A stretch of DNA of 64,000 nt from Arthrobacter antioxidans (GCF_023100725.1 NZ_CP095501.1:1364001-1428000), one strand, 5' to 3'; positions 37,817 to 47,427 are shown, counted from the first letter of the stretch. Program-made: numbers and translations. The notes: a model not told the origin generated them from the letters alone.

Positions 37817-38769
37817 GCCTGGTCCTCCTGTGCAGTCGGTCGTGCGGATCCGGCGCCGCCCGGCGGGCGGCCGTCGGGAATCTCGAAGTCGAACACGGAG
37901 GAGTCGAAGCGGTTGTAGCCCTCGTAGTCCACCAGCTCGTAGAGCCGGCTCCGTGGCTGCATGTCCGCCACGGCCGCCTCCTGCGTCCCCTGGGTCCTGA
38001 TCGAGTCCAGCGTACGCTCGGCGGCGCCCATCGCACTGCGCAGCAGCGTGACGGGGTAGATCACCATGGTGACGCCCACCTCCTGCAGCTGCTCCACGGT
38101 GAAGAGCTCGCTCTTGCCGAACTCGGTCATGTTGGCCAGGATCGGCACGTCCACGGCGTCACGGATGGCGCGGAACTCCTCGAGGCTCCGCAGGGCCTCG
38201 GGGAAGATGGCGTCGGCGCCCGCCTCGACGAGTGCCCGCGACCGCTCGCAGGCGGCCTCCAGCGTGTCCGTGCCCCGGATGTCGGTGCGTGCCATGATCA
38301 GGAAGTTCGGGTCGCGGCGGGCGTCGGCGGCGGCCCGGATGCGCTTCACGGCCGTGTCGAGGTCCACGACGTTCTTGCCGTCGAGGTGGCCGCAGCGCTT
38401 CGGGTTGAACTGGTCCTCGATGTGGCAGCCCGCGAGCCCCGCGTTCTCGAGCTCCTGCACGCTGCGGGCCACGTTCATGGGCTCGCCGAAGCCCGTGTCG
38501 GCGTCGACGATGCACGGCAGGTCGGTCATGCGGGCGATCTGCCCGGCACGGTGCGCGACCTCCGTCAGCGTCGTCAGGCCGATGTCCGGCAGGCCGAGGT
38601 CGGCGGCGATGACCGCCCCGGAGATGTAGACGCCGTCGAAGCCCTTGTCGGCGATGAGGCGGGCCGAGAGCGGGTTGAAGGCGCCCGGGAACTGCTGGAC
38701 GCGCCCGGAGGCGAGCCCGTCCCTGAGGGCCCGGCGCTTCTGGTCGGGGGTGACGCTCGAGTACAGCAC
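37813..38769 (-). CDS. prpB: 2-methylisocitrate lyase
   Basis: Splits 2-methylisocitrate into pyruvate and succinate, finishing the methylcitrate cycle. It belongs to the isocitrate lyase/PEP mutase fold: the catalytic loop KRCGH is at residues 124-128, with VDADTGFGE and the HIEDQ metal and substrate segments. At 318 aa it is slightly long because of a Pro/Gly-rich tail. GTG 38769 has the strong ribosome site AGGAGG, which overlaps the prpD stop codon. Confidence 0.96.
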   Translation of the reverse strand: MLYSSVTPDQKRRALRDGLASGRVQQFPGAFNPLSARLIADKGFDGVYISGAVIAADLGLPDIGLTTLTEVAHRAGQIARMTDLPCIVDADTGFGEPMNVARSVQELENAGLAGCHIEDQFNPKRCGHLDGKNVVDLDTAVKRIRAAADARRDPNFLIMARTDIRGTDTLEAACERSRALVEAGADAIFPEALRSLEEFRAIRDAVDVPILANMTEFGKSELFTVEQLQEVGVTMVIYPVTLLRSAMGAAERTLDSIRTQGTQEAAVADMQPRSRLYELVDYEGYNRFDSSVFDFEIPDGRPPGGAGSARPTAQEDQA

Positions 38770-38778
38770 GGCCGCCTC

Positions 38779-40299
38779 CTAGAGGAGTCCCTGCGGCGCG
38801 GCGGCCGCATCGATGACGCCGGGGCGCGCGACGAGGTTGAGCTGCCCCAGCGAGCCGGCCGGGAGGTCGGGCAACTGCTCGACGGCGGCGAGGAAGCGGT
38901 CCAGCTCGGCGTCGTCGACGACGCCCGCGGCGAGCATGCGCAGCTTGGCGATGTAGTCGGCGCGGGCGAAGGGCCGGGCACCGAGGGGGTGCGCGTCCGC
39001 CACGGCGATCTCGTCGGTGATGACGGTGCCGTCCGTGAGGGTGATCTCGACCCGCCCGCCGAAGGCCTTCTCCGCGATGTCGAGGGAGTGGTAGCGGCGC
39101 GTCCACTCGGGGTCCTCGACCGTGGTGACCTTGTGCCAGAGCGCGACCGTGTCCGGTCGTGCGGCCCGCTCGGGGGCGTAGGAGTCCTCGTGGTGCCAGC
39201 GGCCGTCCTGCAGCGCGACGGTGAAGATGTAGGGGATCGAGTGGTCGAGCGTCTCCCGGGAGGCGGTGGGATCGTACTTCTGCGGATCGTTGGCGCCGGA
39301 GCCGATCACGTAGTGGGTGTGGTGGGAGGTGTGGATGACCACGGAGGCGACGTTCGACGGGTCCGTGGCCTCGGGGTGCGAGCCGTGGAGGCGCCGGGCG
39401 AGGTCGATCCAGGCCTGGGCCTGGTACTCGGCGGAGTGCTCCTTGGTGTAGGTGTCGAGGATGGCGCGCTTCGGCTCGCCCTGCGCGGGCAGGGGCACCT
39501 CGTAGGCGGCCCCGGGCCCGTCGAGGAGCCAGGCGATCACGCCGTCCTCGCCCTCGTAGATGGGGGTGGGCGAGGTCTGCCCGCGCATGGCGCGGTCGAC
39601 GGCCTCGACAGCCATCTTCCCGGCGAAGGCCGGCGCGTGCGCCTTCCACGTGGAGATCTCGCCCTTACGGGACTGCCGGGTCGCCGTCGTCGTGTGCAGG
39701 GCCTGTCCGACGGCGTGGAAGATGACGTCCGCGTCGAGGCCGAGCAGCGTGCCGATGCCCGCTGCGGCGGACGGGCCGAGATGCGCGACGTGGTCGATCT
39801 TGTGCTCGTGCAGGCAGATGGCCTTCACGAGGTCCACCTGGATCTCGTACCCCGTGGCGATCGCGCGGACCAGGTCACGGCCCGAGGCACCGGTGTGCTG
39901 CGCCGCGGCGAGGATGGGCGGGATGTTGTCGCCCGGGTGCGAGTAGTCCGCGGCGAGGAAGGTGTCGTGGTAGTCGAGCTCGCGCACGGCGACGCCGTTG
40001 GCCCATGCGGCCCATTCCGCGGAGACGGGGGAGTCGACGCCGAAGACGGCGGCCCCCGAGCCGTGGACGGAGACCGGGTGGCTCAGCGCCTGGGCGCGGG
40101 CCGCGACGACGGGCGCGCGGTTCAGCGATGCGAGGGCCACGGAGGCGTTGTCGATGATCCGGTTGATCACCATGTCGGTGACGTCCGCCGTGACCTCGAC
40201 GGGATCCGTGGCGACCTCGGCGATCTTCCAGGCGAGCTGGCCCTCCCGGGGGAGGTTCTCCTCACTGCGGTGGACGCGGACGGGGTGGAGTTCGACCAT
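38779..40299 (-). CDS. prpD: 2-methylcitrate dehydratase
   Basis: MmgE/PrpD-family dehydratase that converts 2-methylcitrate to 2-methyl-cis-aconitate. At 506 aa it has the family features: an N-terminal helical domain with [20 protein letters not shown] and an HSVHGSG-like segment, the [20 protein letters not shown] active-site region, and a C-terminal domain. No cofactor site is seen, as expected. ATG 40299 follows GAGAGGA. It is the first enzyme gene after the regulator gntR. No acnD/prpF pair is present, so rehydration to methylisocitrate would rely on an aconitase encoded elsewhere. Confidence 0.95.
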   Translation of the reverse strand: MVELHPVRVHRSEENLPREGQLAWKIAEVATDPVEVTADVTDMVINRIIDNASVALASLNRAPVVAARAQALSHPVSVHGSGAAVFGVDSPVSAEWAAWANGVAVRELDYHDTFLAADYSHPGDNIPPILAAAQHTGASGRDLVRAIATGYEIQVDLVKAICLHEHKIDHVAHLGPSAAAGIGTLLGLDADVIFHAVGQALHTTTATRQSRKGEISTWKAHAPAFAGKMAVEAVDRAMRGQTSPTPIYEGEDGVIAWLLDGPGAAYEVPLPAQGEPKRAILDTYTKEHSAEYQAQAWIDLARRLHGSHPEATDPSNVASVVIHTSHHTHYVIGSGANDPQKYDPTASRETLDHSIPYIFTVALQDGRWHHEDSYAPERAARPDTVALWHKVTTVEDPEWTRRYHSLDIAEKAFGGRVEITLTDGTVITDEIAVADAHPLGARPFARADYIAKLRMLAAGVVDDAELDRFLAAVEQLPDLPAGSLGQLNLVARPGVIDAAAAPQGLL

Positions 40300-40361
40300 G
40301 GTGTTCCTCTCGGTGCTGCGGGGCTGGTTCGGGGTTGTTCAGGGTGGGTTGCAGGGTGGGG

Positions 40362-41006
40362 TCAGGGTCGGGTGGGGTTCGGGGCGAGCAGGTGCTGCAG
40401 GCTGGTGTGCAGGTGCACGCGCATCGAGGCCTCGGCGAGATCGGCATTGCCGGCGCCCAGGGCGAGCGCGATCTGCTCGTGCTCGCGGGCCGAGGCCAGG
40501 AGGCGGGGCGGGTGGTCCCGGGCCAGCCGCCGGACCCGGGCCAGATGGGTGCGGATCGGCTTCTGGGCCTGCAGCAGGTAGGGGTTCCCGGCCGCCTCGT
40601 CGATCTGTGCGTCGAGCCGCGCCACGAGGGCGTAGTACGCGTCCTGGCCGCCGTCGTCGTCCCCGATGAGCTGCCCGGCGCGGGCGAACTCCCCGGCGAG
40701 CGCCGCGAAGACGGGGCCGTCGCCGCGCACGGCGGCGAGCCGGACGGCGGCGCATTCGAGGGGCAGGCGGACGTCGAAGAGATCGGCGACGGCAGCGAGG
40801 GAGATCGCGGAGACGACGACGCCGCGCCCCGCGTGCGGGCTGGCGAGGCCTTCGGCGACGAGCCGGGAGAGCGCTTCGCGCAGGGGGGTCCTCGAGACGC
40901 CGAGCCGCGCCGATTGCTCCACCTCGGCCAGCACGTCCCCCGGGGCCAGCCGCCATTCGACGATGTCCGCACGCAGGAGGGCGTAGGCGCGATCACTGGC
41001 CCGCAT
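40362..41006 (-). CDS. GntR-family (FadR/FCD type) regulator of the prp genes
   Basis: A 214-aa regulator. The N-terminal winged helix covers about residues 1-75 (LRADIVEWRLAPGDVLAEVE; VSRTPLREALSRLVAEGL is the recognition helix). The C-terminal helical FCD domain has conserved Asp and His positions that often bind a metal and an organic acid. ATG 41006 follows GGAGG. It is divergent from prpE and upstream of prpD, so the likely role is control of both units in response to a propionate or methylcitrate metabolite. Repressor or activator cannot be told. Confidence 0.87.
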   Translation of the reverse strand: MRASDRAYALLRADIVEWRLAPGDVLAEVEQSARLGVSRTPLREALSRLVAEGLASPHAGRGVVVSAISLAAVADLFDVRLPLECAAVRLAAVRGDGPVFAALAGEFARAGQLIGDDDGGQDAYYALVARLDAQIDEAAGNPYLLQAQKPIRTHLARVRRLARDHPPRLLASAREHEQIALALGAGNADLAEASMRVHLHTSLQHLLAPNPTRP

Positions 41007-41074
41007 CCTCGCCTCCTCCGGCTTGTCCTGGTGGTGCCGATCAGCCCGCTGTCACGAGGCTGCACCGGCTCCAA

Positions 41075-41082
41075 TGTATGCA
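41075..41082. promoter_or_regulatory. Candidate GntR operator, gntR-proximal
   Basis: TGTATGCA, a one-mismatch copy of the palindrome at 41138-41145. Its centre is exactly 63 bp away, six DNA turns. The form suits FCD-type GntR proteins. Confidence 0.5.
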
Positions 41083-41137
41083 AAGGAGTGCGCAAGTACA
41101 AGAATTCACGGATCCCAGCCGGAAGTTATGACCCCTA

Positions 41138-41145
41138 TGTATACA
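41138..41145. promoter_or_regulatory. Candidate GntR operator, prpE-proximal
   Basis: Perfect palindrome TGTATACA, 53 bp before the prpE start in the divergent gntR-prpE region. It is the stronger of the two matching sites. Confidence 0.55.
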
Positions 41146-41198
41146 GAAGGTGATGGTGGATACTGGTCCTCACCATCCACGCGCGACGAGGGGCGACC

Positions 41199-43142
41199 AT
41201 GGCTGCCGAACACGATGCAGGACCCGGGGTTCTCCCCGGACAGGACTACCGACGACTGCACGCGGAGAGCCTCGCGGACCCGGAGCGGTTCTGGCTGCAG
41301 GCCGCGGATGCGATCGACTGGGTGCGCCCACCCTCGGCCGCCGTGGACACCGCGGACGCGCCGCTGTACCGCTGGTTCCCCGGGGCGTCCCTCAACACGA
41401 GCTACAACGCGCTCGACCGCCACGTCGAGGCGGGACGCGGCGACCAGGCGGCCCTGATCCACGACTCCGCGATGCTCGGCACGGTCCGCACCATCACGTA
41501 CGCCGAGCTCCGCGACGAGGTGGCCGTCTTCGCGGGCGTGCTCGCGCGCCTCGGCGTCGGCAAGGGCGACAGGGTGCTGGTCTACCTGCCGATGATCCCC
41601 GAGGCCGCCGTCGCCATGCTCGCCTGCGCCCGGATCGGCGCCGTCCACTCCGTGGTCTTCGGAGGCTTCGCCGCCGCCGAGCTGGCGGCCCGTATCAGGG
41701 ACGCCAGGCCGTCGGCGGTCGTGACGGCGGACGGCGGCATCGAACCCGCCCGGCGCGTCGAGTACCTCCCCGCGGTCCAGGAGGCGCTCGCGCTCGCCGA
41801 CAGCGCCGGGACGCCCGTCGTCGTCAAGGCGCGCGCCGGGTTCGGCCACGGCGTCGCCGAGTACCGGGAGCCCGGGACGCGGTGGCTGGACTGGGACGAG
41901 GCCGCCGCCGCCGCGGAGGCGGTCCCGCCCGTGGAGGTCGCCGCGACGGACCCGCTCTACATCCTCTACACCTCCGGCACCACGGGTTCCCCGAAAGGTG
42001 TGGTGCGGGACAACGGCGGGCACGCCGTGGCGCTGACGTGGTCCATGCAGGCGATCTTCGGCGTGGGCCCGGGCGACACGATGCTGACGGCGTCCGACGT
42101 CGGCTGGGTGGTGGGCCACTCCTACATCGTCTACGGGCCGCTCCTGGCCGGTGCCACGACGGTCCTGTACGAGGGGAAGCCCGTGGGCACCCCCGACGCC
42201 GGGGCCTTCGGGCGGCTCATCGAACAGCACCGCGTGAAGGTGCTGTTCACCGCGCCCACCGCGCTCCGGTCCGTCCGGCGCGCCGACCCCGACGCCGCGG
42301 CCGTCCGCTCCCACGACCTCTCCTCGCTGGAGACGCTCTTCTCGGCCGGTGAGCGGCTCGACACGGGGACCTCCGAGTGGATCGGGGAGGTCCTCGGCGT
42401 GCCCGTCGTCGACAACTGGTGGCAGACGGAGACCGGGTGGCCCATCTGCGGGAACCCGCGCGGGCTGGGCGGAGTGCCGCTGAAGGCCGGATCGCCGTCC
42501 CTGCCCTCGCCCGGGTTCGACGTCGTGATCCTCGACCCCGGCGGGTCCCCGGTGGCGACCGGGACCGAGGGGAGCATCGCCCTGCGCCTCCCGCTCCCGC
42601 CCGGCACGCTGACCACCCTGTGGGGCAGCGACGACCGCTACCGGGACGCCTACCTCAGCGACTTCGCGGGCTTCTACACGAGCGGCGACTCCGGCTACCT
42701 GGACGAGGACGGCTACCTGTTCGTGATGGGCCGCACGGACGACGTCATCAACGTCGCCGGGCACCGGCTCTCGACCGGCGCGATCGAGCAGGTGATCGCC
42801 CAGCACCCCGCCGTCGCCGAGTGCGCCGTGCTCGGGCTGCAGGACCCGGTCAAGGGACAGCGAGCGAGCGGCTACGTGGTCCTCAAGGCGGGCGTCACCC
42901 TCGACCCGGCCGCGCTCGAGGCCGAGCTCGTGGCGATGGTCCGCCGCACGATCGGCCCCGTGGCGGACTTCCGGTCCGCCGTCGTCGTCGAGGCGCTGCC
43001 GAAGACACGGTCCGGCAAGATCCTGCGGAAGACGATGCGGCAGATGGCGGCGGGGGCCGCGTACGCCGTCCCGTCCACGATCGAGGACCCCTCGGTGCTC
43101 GACGCGCTGGAGCCCCTGCTCCGCCCGTCGCCGGCCGGGTGA
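41199..43142 (+). CDS. prpE: Propionyl-CoA synthetase (acyl-CoA ligase)
   Basis: Activates propionate to propionyl-CoA with ATP, the substrate supply for PrpC. An adenylate-forming enzyme of 647 aa. It has YTSGTTGSPKGVVRD (ATP loop), NWWQTETGWPICGNP, YTSGDSGYLDEDGY, and a C-terminal KTRSGKILRK whose Lys is the usual acetylation site. Architecture and length fit PrpE/AcsA; linkage to prp genes makes PrpE the better call. ATG 41199 has GAGGGG upstream. It is divergently transcribed from gntR and ends 21 bp from the convergent response regulator. Confidence 0.93.
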   Translation: MAAEHDAGPGVLPGQDYRRLHAESLADPERFWLQAADAIDWVRPPSAAVDTADAPLYRWFPGASLNTSYNALDRHVEAGRGDQAALIHDSAMLGTVRTITYAELRDEVAVFAGVLARLGVGKGDRVLVYLPMIPEAAVAMLACARIGAVHSVVFGGFAAAELAARIRDARPSAVVTADGGIEPARRVEYLPAVQEALALADSAGTPVVVKARAGFGHGVAEYREPGTRWLDWDEAAAAAEAVPPVEVAATDPLYILYTSGTTGSPKGVVRDNGGHAVALTWSMQAIFGVGPGDTMLTASDVGWVVGHSYIVYGPLLAGATTVLYEGKPVGTPDAGAFGRLIEQHRVKVLFTAPTALRSVRRADPDAAAVRSHDLSSLETLFSAGERLDTGTSEWIGEVLGVPVVDNWWQTETGWPICGNPRGLGGVPLKAGSPSLPSPGFDVVILDPGGSPVATGTEGSIALRLPLPPGTLTTLWGSDDRYRDAYLSDFAGFYTSGDSGYLDEDGYLFVMGRTDDVINVAGHRLSTGAIEQVIAQHPAVAECAVLGLQDPVKGQRASGYVVLKAGVTLDPAALEAELVAMVRRTIGPVADFRSAVVVEALPKTRSGKILRKTMRQMAAGAAYAVPSTIEDPSVLDALEPLLRPSPAG

Positions 43143-43163
43143 CCGGACGGGCGCGGTCTGGCG

Positions 43164-43886
43164 CTACCGCTCCGGCGGGGTCCGGGCCCAGGTGTACTCG
43201 AACTCGGGACGCCCCCGCGTGCCGTAGCGCGGCGTCCGGAGGACCGACCTCCGGTCGGCGAGGTACTCGAGGTACCGCCGTGCCGTGACGCGGGACATGG
43301 ACAGGGCCTCCGACACCTCGACCGCCGAGGTGGGCTCGTGCAGCTCCTTCAGGACCCCCGAGACGGCACGCAGCGTCTCCGCCGAGAGGCCCTTGGGGAG
43401 TGCCGCCACGGTGGCGGGCCGGAGGGAGGCGAAGGCCTGGTCCACCTCCTCCTGCGTGGTGGCCGAGGCCTGCTCCACGAGGTTCCGGTGGAAGTCCCGG
43501 TAGGCGTCGAGCTTCTCCCGGAACGCCGAGAAGGTGAACGGTTTGATGAGGTACTGGACGATGCCGGAGGAGATCGCCGAGCGCACCACCTGCAGGTCCC
43601 GCACGGCGGTGATCGCGATGATGTCCACCGGGAGGCCGAGACCGCGGAGGCGGCGGATGATGTCCAGCCCGTGAGCGTCCGGCAGGTTCATGTCGAGCAG
43701 GATGAGGTCGACGGCGGCCCCGCCGCGCCCCGGCTTCTCGCCCGCCAGCCGGAGGAACGCCGCGAGCTCCGCGCCGCTCCGGGCGACTCCCGCGAGCTCG
43801 AACCCCTCGAGCCGCCGGACGTACTCGGCGTGCGCGTCCGCGGCGACCGGATCGTCCTCGACGACGAGGACGCGGATGGCACTCAT
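43164..43886 (-). CDS. CitB/DcuR-type response regulator
   Basis: A 240-aa two-component regulator. The receiver domain has the acidic pair Asp11-Asp12, phosphoacceptor Asp65 (LILLDMNLPD) and Lys115 (YLIKPFTF). The C-terminus is the helix-turn-helix typical of CitB/DcuR/DctR regulators (EVSEALSMSRVTARRYLEYL). ATG 43886 overlaps the kinase stop by 4 bp. The probable target is the divergent dctA gene beyond the kinase. The larger open frame continuing upstream is antisense noise. Confidence 0.92.
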   Translation of the reverse strand: MSAIRVLVVEDDPVAADAHAEYVRRLEGFELAGVARSGAELAAFLRLAGEKPGRGGAAVDLILLDMNLPDAHGLDIIRRLRGLGLPVDIIAITAVRDLQVVRSAISSGIVQYLIKPFTFSAFREKLDAYRDFHRNLVEQASATTQEEVDQAFASLRPATVAALPKGLSAETLRAVSGVLKELHEPTSAVEVSEALSMSRVTARRYLEYLADRRSVLRTPRYGTRGRPEFEYTWARTPPER

Positions 43887-45568
43887 GCGCCGACCCGGCC
43901 GGCGACGGGCGCGACGGGCAGCCGGACGGTGAACCGCGCCCCGCCGTCGTCCGTGTCCGTCACCGCGATCGAGCCCGCGAAGCGTCGTACCGCCTGGCGG
44001 ACGAGGGCGAGGCCGATGCCGCGTCCGGCCGGCGTCCCGCCCTCCGCCTCGCACGCCGGCTTCGTGCTGTAGCCGAAGTCGAAGATCCTCGCCTTCTCGG
44101 AGTCGGGCAGGCCGTTGCCGCTGTCCTCGACGACGATCTCCAGGACCTGTGCGCCATCGCCGTCCATCGCGCGTCGTACCGTGAGCCGGACACGGGGTTC
44201 CTCGGATCGGGCGGCCTCGTCGAACGCGTTGTCGAGGAGGTTCCCGATGACCGTCACGAGGTCCACGGGATGGAGCGAACCGGCCTGGGCATCGGGGGCG
44301 ATGTCCGAGGTGAGCTCGATGCCGCGTTCGTTCGCCTGGGCGGCCTTGCCGACCAGGAGCGCAGCGATGAACGGCTCGTCGACCGCCTGGACCACCTCGT
44401 CCGTGAGCCGCTGCGACTGCTGCAGGTCCCGGGTGGCGAAATCCACGGCCTCGGCGTCCCTGCCGAGTTCCACCAGCGAGACGATGGTGTGCAGGCGGTT
44501 GGCGTGCTCGTGCGTCTGCGAGCGCAGCGCGTCCGTCAGGGTCCGCATGGTCTCCACCTGCCCGGTCAGGGCCTCGATCTCGGTGTGGTCGCGCAGGGTC
44601 GTGACGGTCCCCAGGGCGCCCGGGGCCGGGGCGGTGCGGCCCGGCGGCGTGGGCGGGACGGCGGGCTCCTGGTTGACCACCAGGACCCGGGACTCGGTGA
44701 CGTGCACCTCGTCCAGGGCCCGCCGGCCCGAGGAGAGCAGCTCGCGCAGCGACGGCGGCACCGCCAGGTGCGACGCCGGAACGGGCTCCTGCGACCCGTC
44801 GAGCCCGAGGAGCCGGGCCGCCTGGTCGTTGTAGAGCACCAGGCGCCCCGCCGCGTCGGTCAGGAGCAGCCCCTCCCTCACGGAGTGGAGCACCGAGTCG
44901 TAGAACACGAACGTGCGGGAGAGCTCGGCCGGTCCCATGCCCAGCGTCGCGTCCCGGAGGCGCCGGCTGAGCAGGAACGAGGCGAGGGCCCCGAGCGCCA
45001 GCGCGCCCAGGGCGATGACCGCGACGAGCGGGAGCTGCGCGTTCCGCGCGATGGCGGCACGGTCCACGGTGATGCCCGAGGCGACCATGGCCTGCACCGT
45101 CCCGGTGTCGTCCACGACGGGGACGATCGCGCGGATGGACGGACCGAGGGTCCCGGCGTAGGTCTCCGAGTGCGTGGTCCCGGTCAGCGCCTCGGCCACG
45201 GACCCGATGTAGGGCCTGCCGATCTCCTCCGGGTTGCGGTGCGTGAAGCGCGTACGGTCGGTCGCCATGATGGTGATGAAGTCCACGCCCAGGCGGTCCA
45301 TCACCTCCACCGCGTAGGGCTGCAGGGACGCCGAGGGGTCGGGGCCTCGGACGGCGTCCAGGACGGCGGGTTCGAGGGCGATCGACGTGGAGACGGCGAC
45401 CATCCGCTCGGCCGCGGCGTCGTTCACGCCCCGGGCGGCGTCGAGGTACAGGATCACCGACAGGGAGGCCGAGAGGACCACGATGAAGACGAGCTGGGCC
45501 AGGAAGAACTGGCGGGCGAGGCTCCATCGACTCACGCGGTTCCCCGCTCCTTCCGAATTGGCCCCCAC
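43883..45568 (-). CDS. CitA/DcuS-type sensor histidine kinase
   Basis: A 561-aa membrane sensor for C4-dicarboxylates or citrate. TM1 is at about residues 19-41, an extracytoplasmic Cache/PDC-type ligand domain at 42-175 (VSTSIALEPAVLDAVRG; HRNPEEIGRPY is a CitA/DcuS signature), TM2 at 178-202, and a cytoplasmic PAS domain at about 215-290. The dimerisation motif QTHEHANRLHTI around 351-362 contains the phosphorylated His; the ATPase domain has NLLDNAFDEA, DSGNGLP and GRGIGLALV. It overlaps the response regulator gene by 4 bp and is divergent from dctA. Ligand specificity is inferred from context. Confidence 0.92.
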   Translation of the reverse strand: MGANSEGAGNRVSRWSLARQFFLAQLVFIVVLSASLSVILYLDAARGVNDAAAERMVAVSTSIALEPAVLDAVRGPDPSASLQPYAVEVMDRLGVDFITIMATDRTRFTHRNPEEIGRPYIGSVAEALTGTTHSETYAGTLGPSIRAIVPVVDDTGTVQAMVASGITVDRAAIARNAQLPLVAVIALGALALGALASFLLSRRLRDATLGMGPAELSRTFVFYDSVLHSVREGLLLTDAAGRLVLYNDQAARLLGLDGSQEPVPASHLAVPPSLRELLSSGRRALDEVHVTESRVLVVNQEPAVPPTPPGRTAPAPGALGTVTTLRDHTEIEALTGQVETMRTLTDALRSQTHEHANRLHTIVSLVELGRDAEAVDFATRDLQQSQRLTDEVVQAVDEPFIAALLVGKAAQANERGIELTSDIAPDAQAGSLHPVDLVTVIGNLLDNAFDEAARSEEPRVRLTVRRAMDGDGAQVLEIVVEDSGNGLPDSEKARIFDFGYSTKPACEAEGGTPAGRGIGLALVRQAVRRFAGSIAVTDTDDGGARFTVRLPVAPVAGRVGA

Positions 45569-45601
45569 GCCCGTACGACCACGAACAGTATGAACGCAAT
45601 C

Positions 45602-45615
45602 GTGATCCGGGTCAC
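45602..45615. promoter_or_regulatory. Candidate Crp/GlxR-type binding site
   Basis: GTGATCCGGGTCAC matches the Crp-family core GTGA-N6-TCAC at all eight defined bases, though the flanking T and A of the full consensus are missing. It lies in the 165-bp divergent kinase-dctA region, where cAMP-dependent control of dicarboxylate uptake would make sense. Confidence 0.45.
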
Positions 45616-45733
45616 TCGCGCAGGCACGATGGGGAGGAACGACTCAACACTACGCTTCCTGGCCAGACCCCCGCGGACGGAGAACGACCTCCCCGCCGGC
45701 GCCGCCGGGCGGCCGACACCAAGGGAGAACAGC

Positions 45734-47149
45734 ATGGCCATGGCGCCAGCGCGGTCCGACAGCGGACCAGCACAACCCCGCAAGCGGGTCGACAAGACCC
45801 ACTTCCTCTACATCGCCGTCATCGCGGCCGTGATCCTCGGAGCGGTCCTCGGCCTCGTCGCCCCCGAGTTCGCGAAGGCCCTCAAGCCCCTCGGCACCGG
45901 GTTCATCAACCTCATCAAGATGATGATCGCCCCGATCATCTTCTGCACCATCGTGCTCGGGGTCGGTTCGATCGCCAAGGCCGCGACCGTCGGCAAGGTG
46001 GGCGGACTGGCGCTCGGCTACTTCATGCTCATGTCCACCTTCGCGCTCGCGATCGGGCTCGTCGTCGGCAACCTCATCCAGCCCGGTGAGGGCCTGGACA
46101 TCTCGTCCTCCACCTACACGGTGCCCGAGTCCGCCGAGGGCGGCGACGGCGGGACGATCGGGTTCCTGCTCGGGATCATCCCCACCACGCTGCTGTCCGC
46201 ACTGACCGGTCCCAGCATCCTGCAGACGCTGTTCGTCGCACTGCTCGTCGGCTTCGCGCTGCAGAAGATGGGCTCGGCCGGGAAGCCGATCCTCCGGGGC
46301 ATCGGCCACATCCAGGCCCTGGTCTTCCGCATCCTCGTCATGATCATGTGGCTCGCACCGATCGGTGCCTTCGGCGCCATCGCCGCCGTCGTCGGCGAGA
46401 CCGGCGTGCAGGCGATCATCAGCATGGCCACGCTCATGGTCGCGTTCTACATCACCTGCATCCTGTTCATCGTGGTCATCCTGGGCGGACTGCTGCGGCT
46501 CGTCACCGGCGTCAGCATCTTCAAGCTGATGAAGTACCTCGGCCGCGAATACCTGCTGATCTTCAGCACCTCCTCGTCCGAGGCGGCCCTGCCGCGCCTG
46601 ATCGCGAAGATGGAGCACCTCGGTGTCTCCAAGCCCGTGGTCGGCGTCACCGTGCCCACCGGGTACTCCTTCAACCTCGACGGCACCGCCATCTACCTCA
46701 CGATGGCCTCCCTGTTCGTCGCCGAGGCCATGGGGACGCCGCTGGCCCTCGGCGAGCAGATCTCGCTGCTCGTCTTCATGATCATCGCCTCCAAGGGCGC
46801 GGCGGGCGTCACCGGCGCCGGCCTGGCCACCCTCGCCGGCGGCCTGCAGTCGCACCGCCCCGACCTGGTGGACGGCGTCGGCCTCATCGTCGGTATCGAC
46901 CGCTTCATGTCGGAAGCCCGCGCACTGACCAACTTCACCGGCAACGCCGTCGCGACAGTCCTCATCGGCACGTGGACCAAGGAGATCGACCGCGCCCGCG
47001 TGGACGAGGTCCTCGAGGGCCGCGAGCCCTTCGACGAGGCGACCATGAGCACCGACCACCGCTTCGACACCGACGACACCGACGACGGCATCGAGGAGAG
47101 CGCGGCCGTCAGGACCGACGCCGCGGTCGTCACACCCGCCGCGCGCTGA
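45734..47149 (+). CDS. dctA: C4-dicarboxylate transport protein DctA
   Basis: Sodium- or proton-coupled symporter of the DAACS family (SLC1 fold) for succinate, fumarate and malate; polytopic inner-membrane protein of 471 aa. Signatures are MMIAPIIFCTIVLGVGSIA, the re-entrant loop with STSSSEAALPRLI, and GVTVPTGYSFNLDGTAIYLT. The C-terminal 45 residues are a hydrophilic Asp/Glu-rich tail. ATG 45734 has AAGGGAGA upstream; the long frame before it is not coding. It is divergent from the CitA/DcuS-type system, which probably induces it. It may take up succinate made by the neighbouring methylcitrate cycle's substrates or external dicarboxylates. Confidence 0.95.
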   Translation: MAMAPARSDSGPAQPRKRVDKTHFLYIAVIAAVILGAVLGLVAPEFAKALKPLGTGFINLIKMMIAPIIFCTIVLGVGSIAKAATVGKVGGLALGYFMLMSTFALAIGLVVGNLIQPGEGLDISSSTYTVPESAEGGDGGTIGFLLGIIPTTLLSALTGPSILQTLFVALLVGFALQKMGSAGKPILRGIGHIQALVFRILVMIMWLAPIGAFGAIAAVVGETGVQAIISMATLMVAFYITCILFIVVILGGLLRLVTGVSIFKLMKYLGREYLLIFSTSSSEAALPRLIAKMEHLGVSKPVVGVTVPTGYSFNLDGTAIYLTMASLFVAEAMGTPLALGEQISLLVFMIIASKGAAGVTGAGLATLAGGLQSHRPDLVDGVGLIVGIDRFMSEARALTNFTGNAVATVLIGTWTKEIDRARVDEVLEGREPFDEATMSTDHRFDTDDTDDGIEESAAVRTDAAVVTPAAR

Positions 47150-47199
47150 CAGGGCGCCGGCGGGAGCCGCCCGCCGCGCAGGAACCGCACGAGCAGAAC

Positions 47200-47238
47200 C
47201 GACGGCGACGGACCGGGCACCCCCGGCCGTCGCCGTCG
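47200..47238 (+). terminator. Terminator after dctA
   Basis: A 12-bp stem (CGACGGCGACGG and its complement), continuing into an inner CCGGG/CCCGG stem. It lies 51 bp after dctA and separates the metabolic block from parA. Confidence 0.75.
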
Positions 47239-47275
47239 TCGTTCCCGGCCGGGGAAAGCCGTCCCGCGGGAAGCT

Positions 47276-47290
47276 TCGACCTCAGGTCGA
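47276..47290. promoter_or_regulatory. 15-bp palindrome upstream of parA
   Basis: TCGACCT-C-AGGTCGA, 138 bp before the parA start. It may be an operator; no known factor is assigned. Confidence 0.3.
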
Positions 47291-47427
47291 GGATCAAGGC
47301 TCGCCACCTCCCGACGTCGATCTTCACGGCGGCCGCCCTCGGCGTTGTACCGTTGACCTAGAGAAAAGCGGCCGTGGGCGATCACGGGCCGGCCTGCACC
47401 GACACTGATGGAAGCGTGGAGACATAC

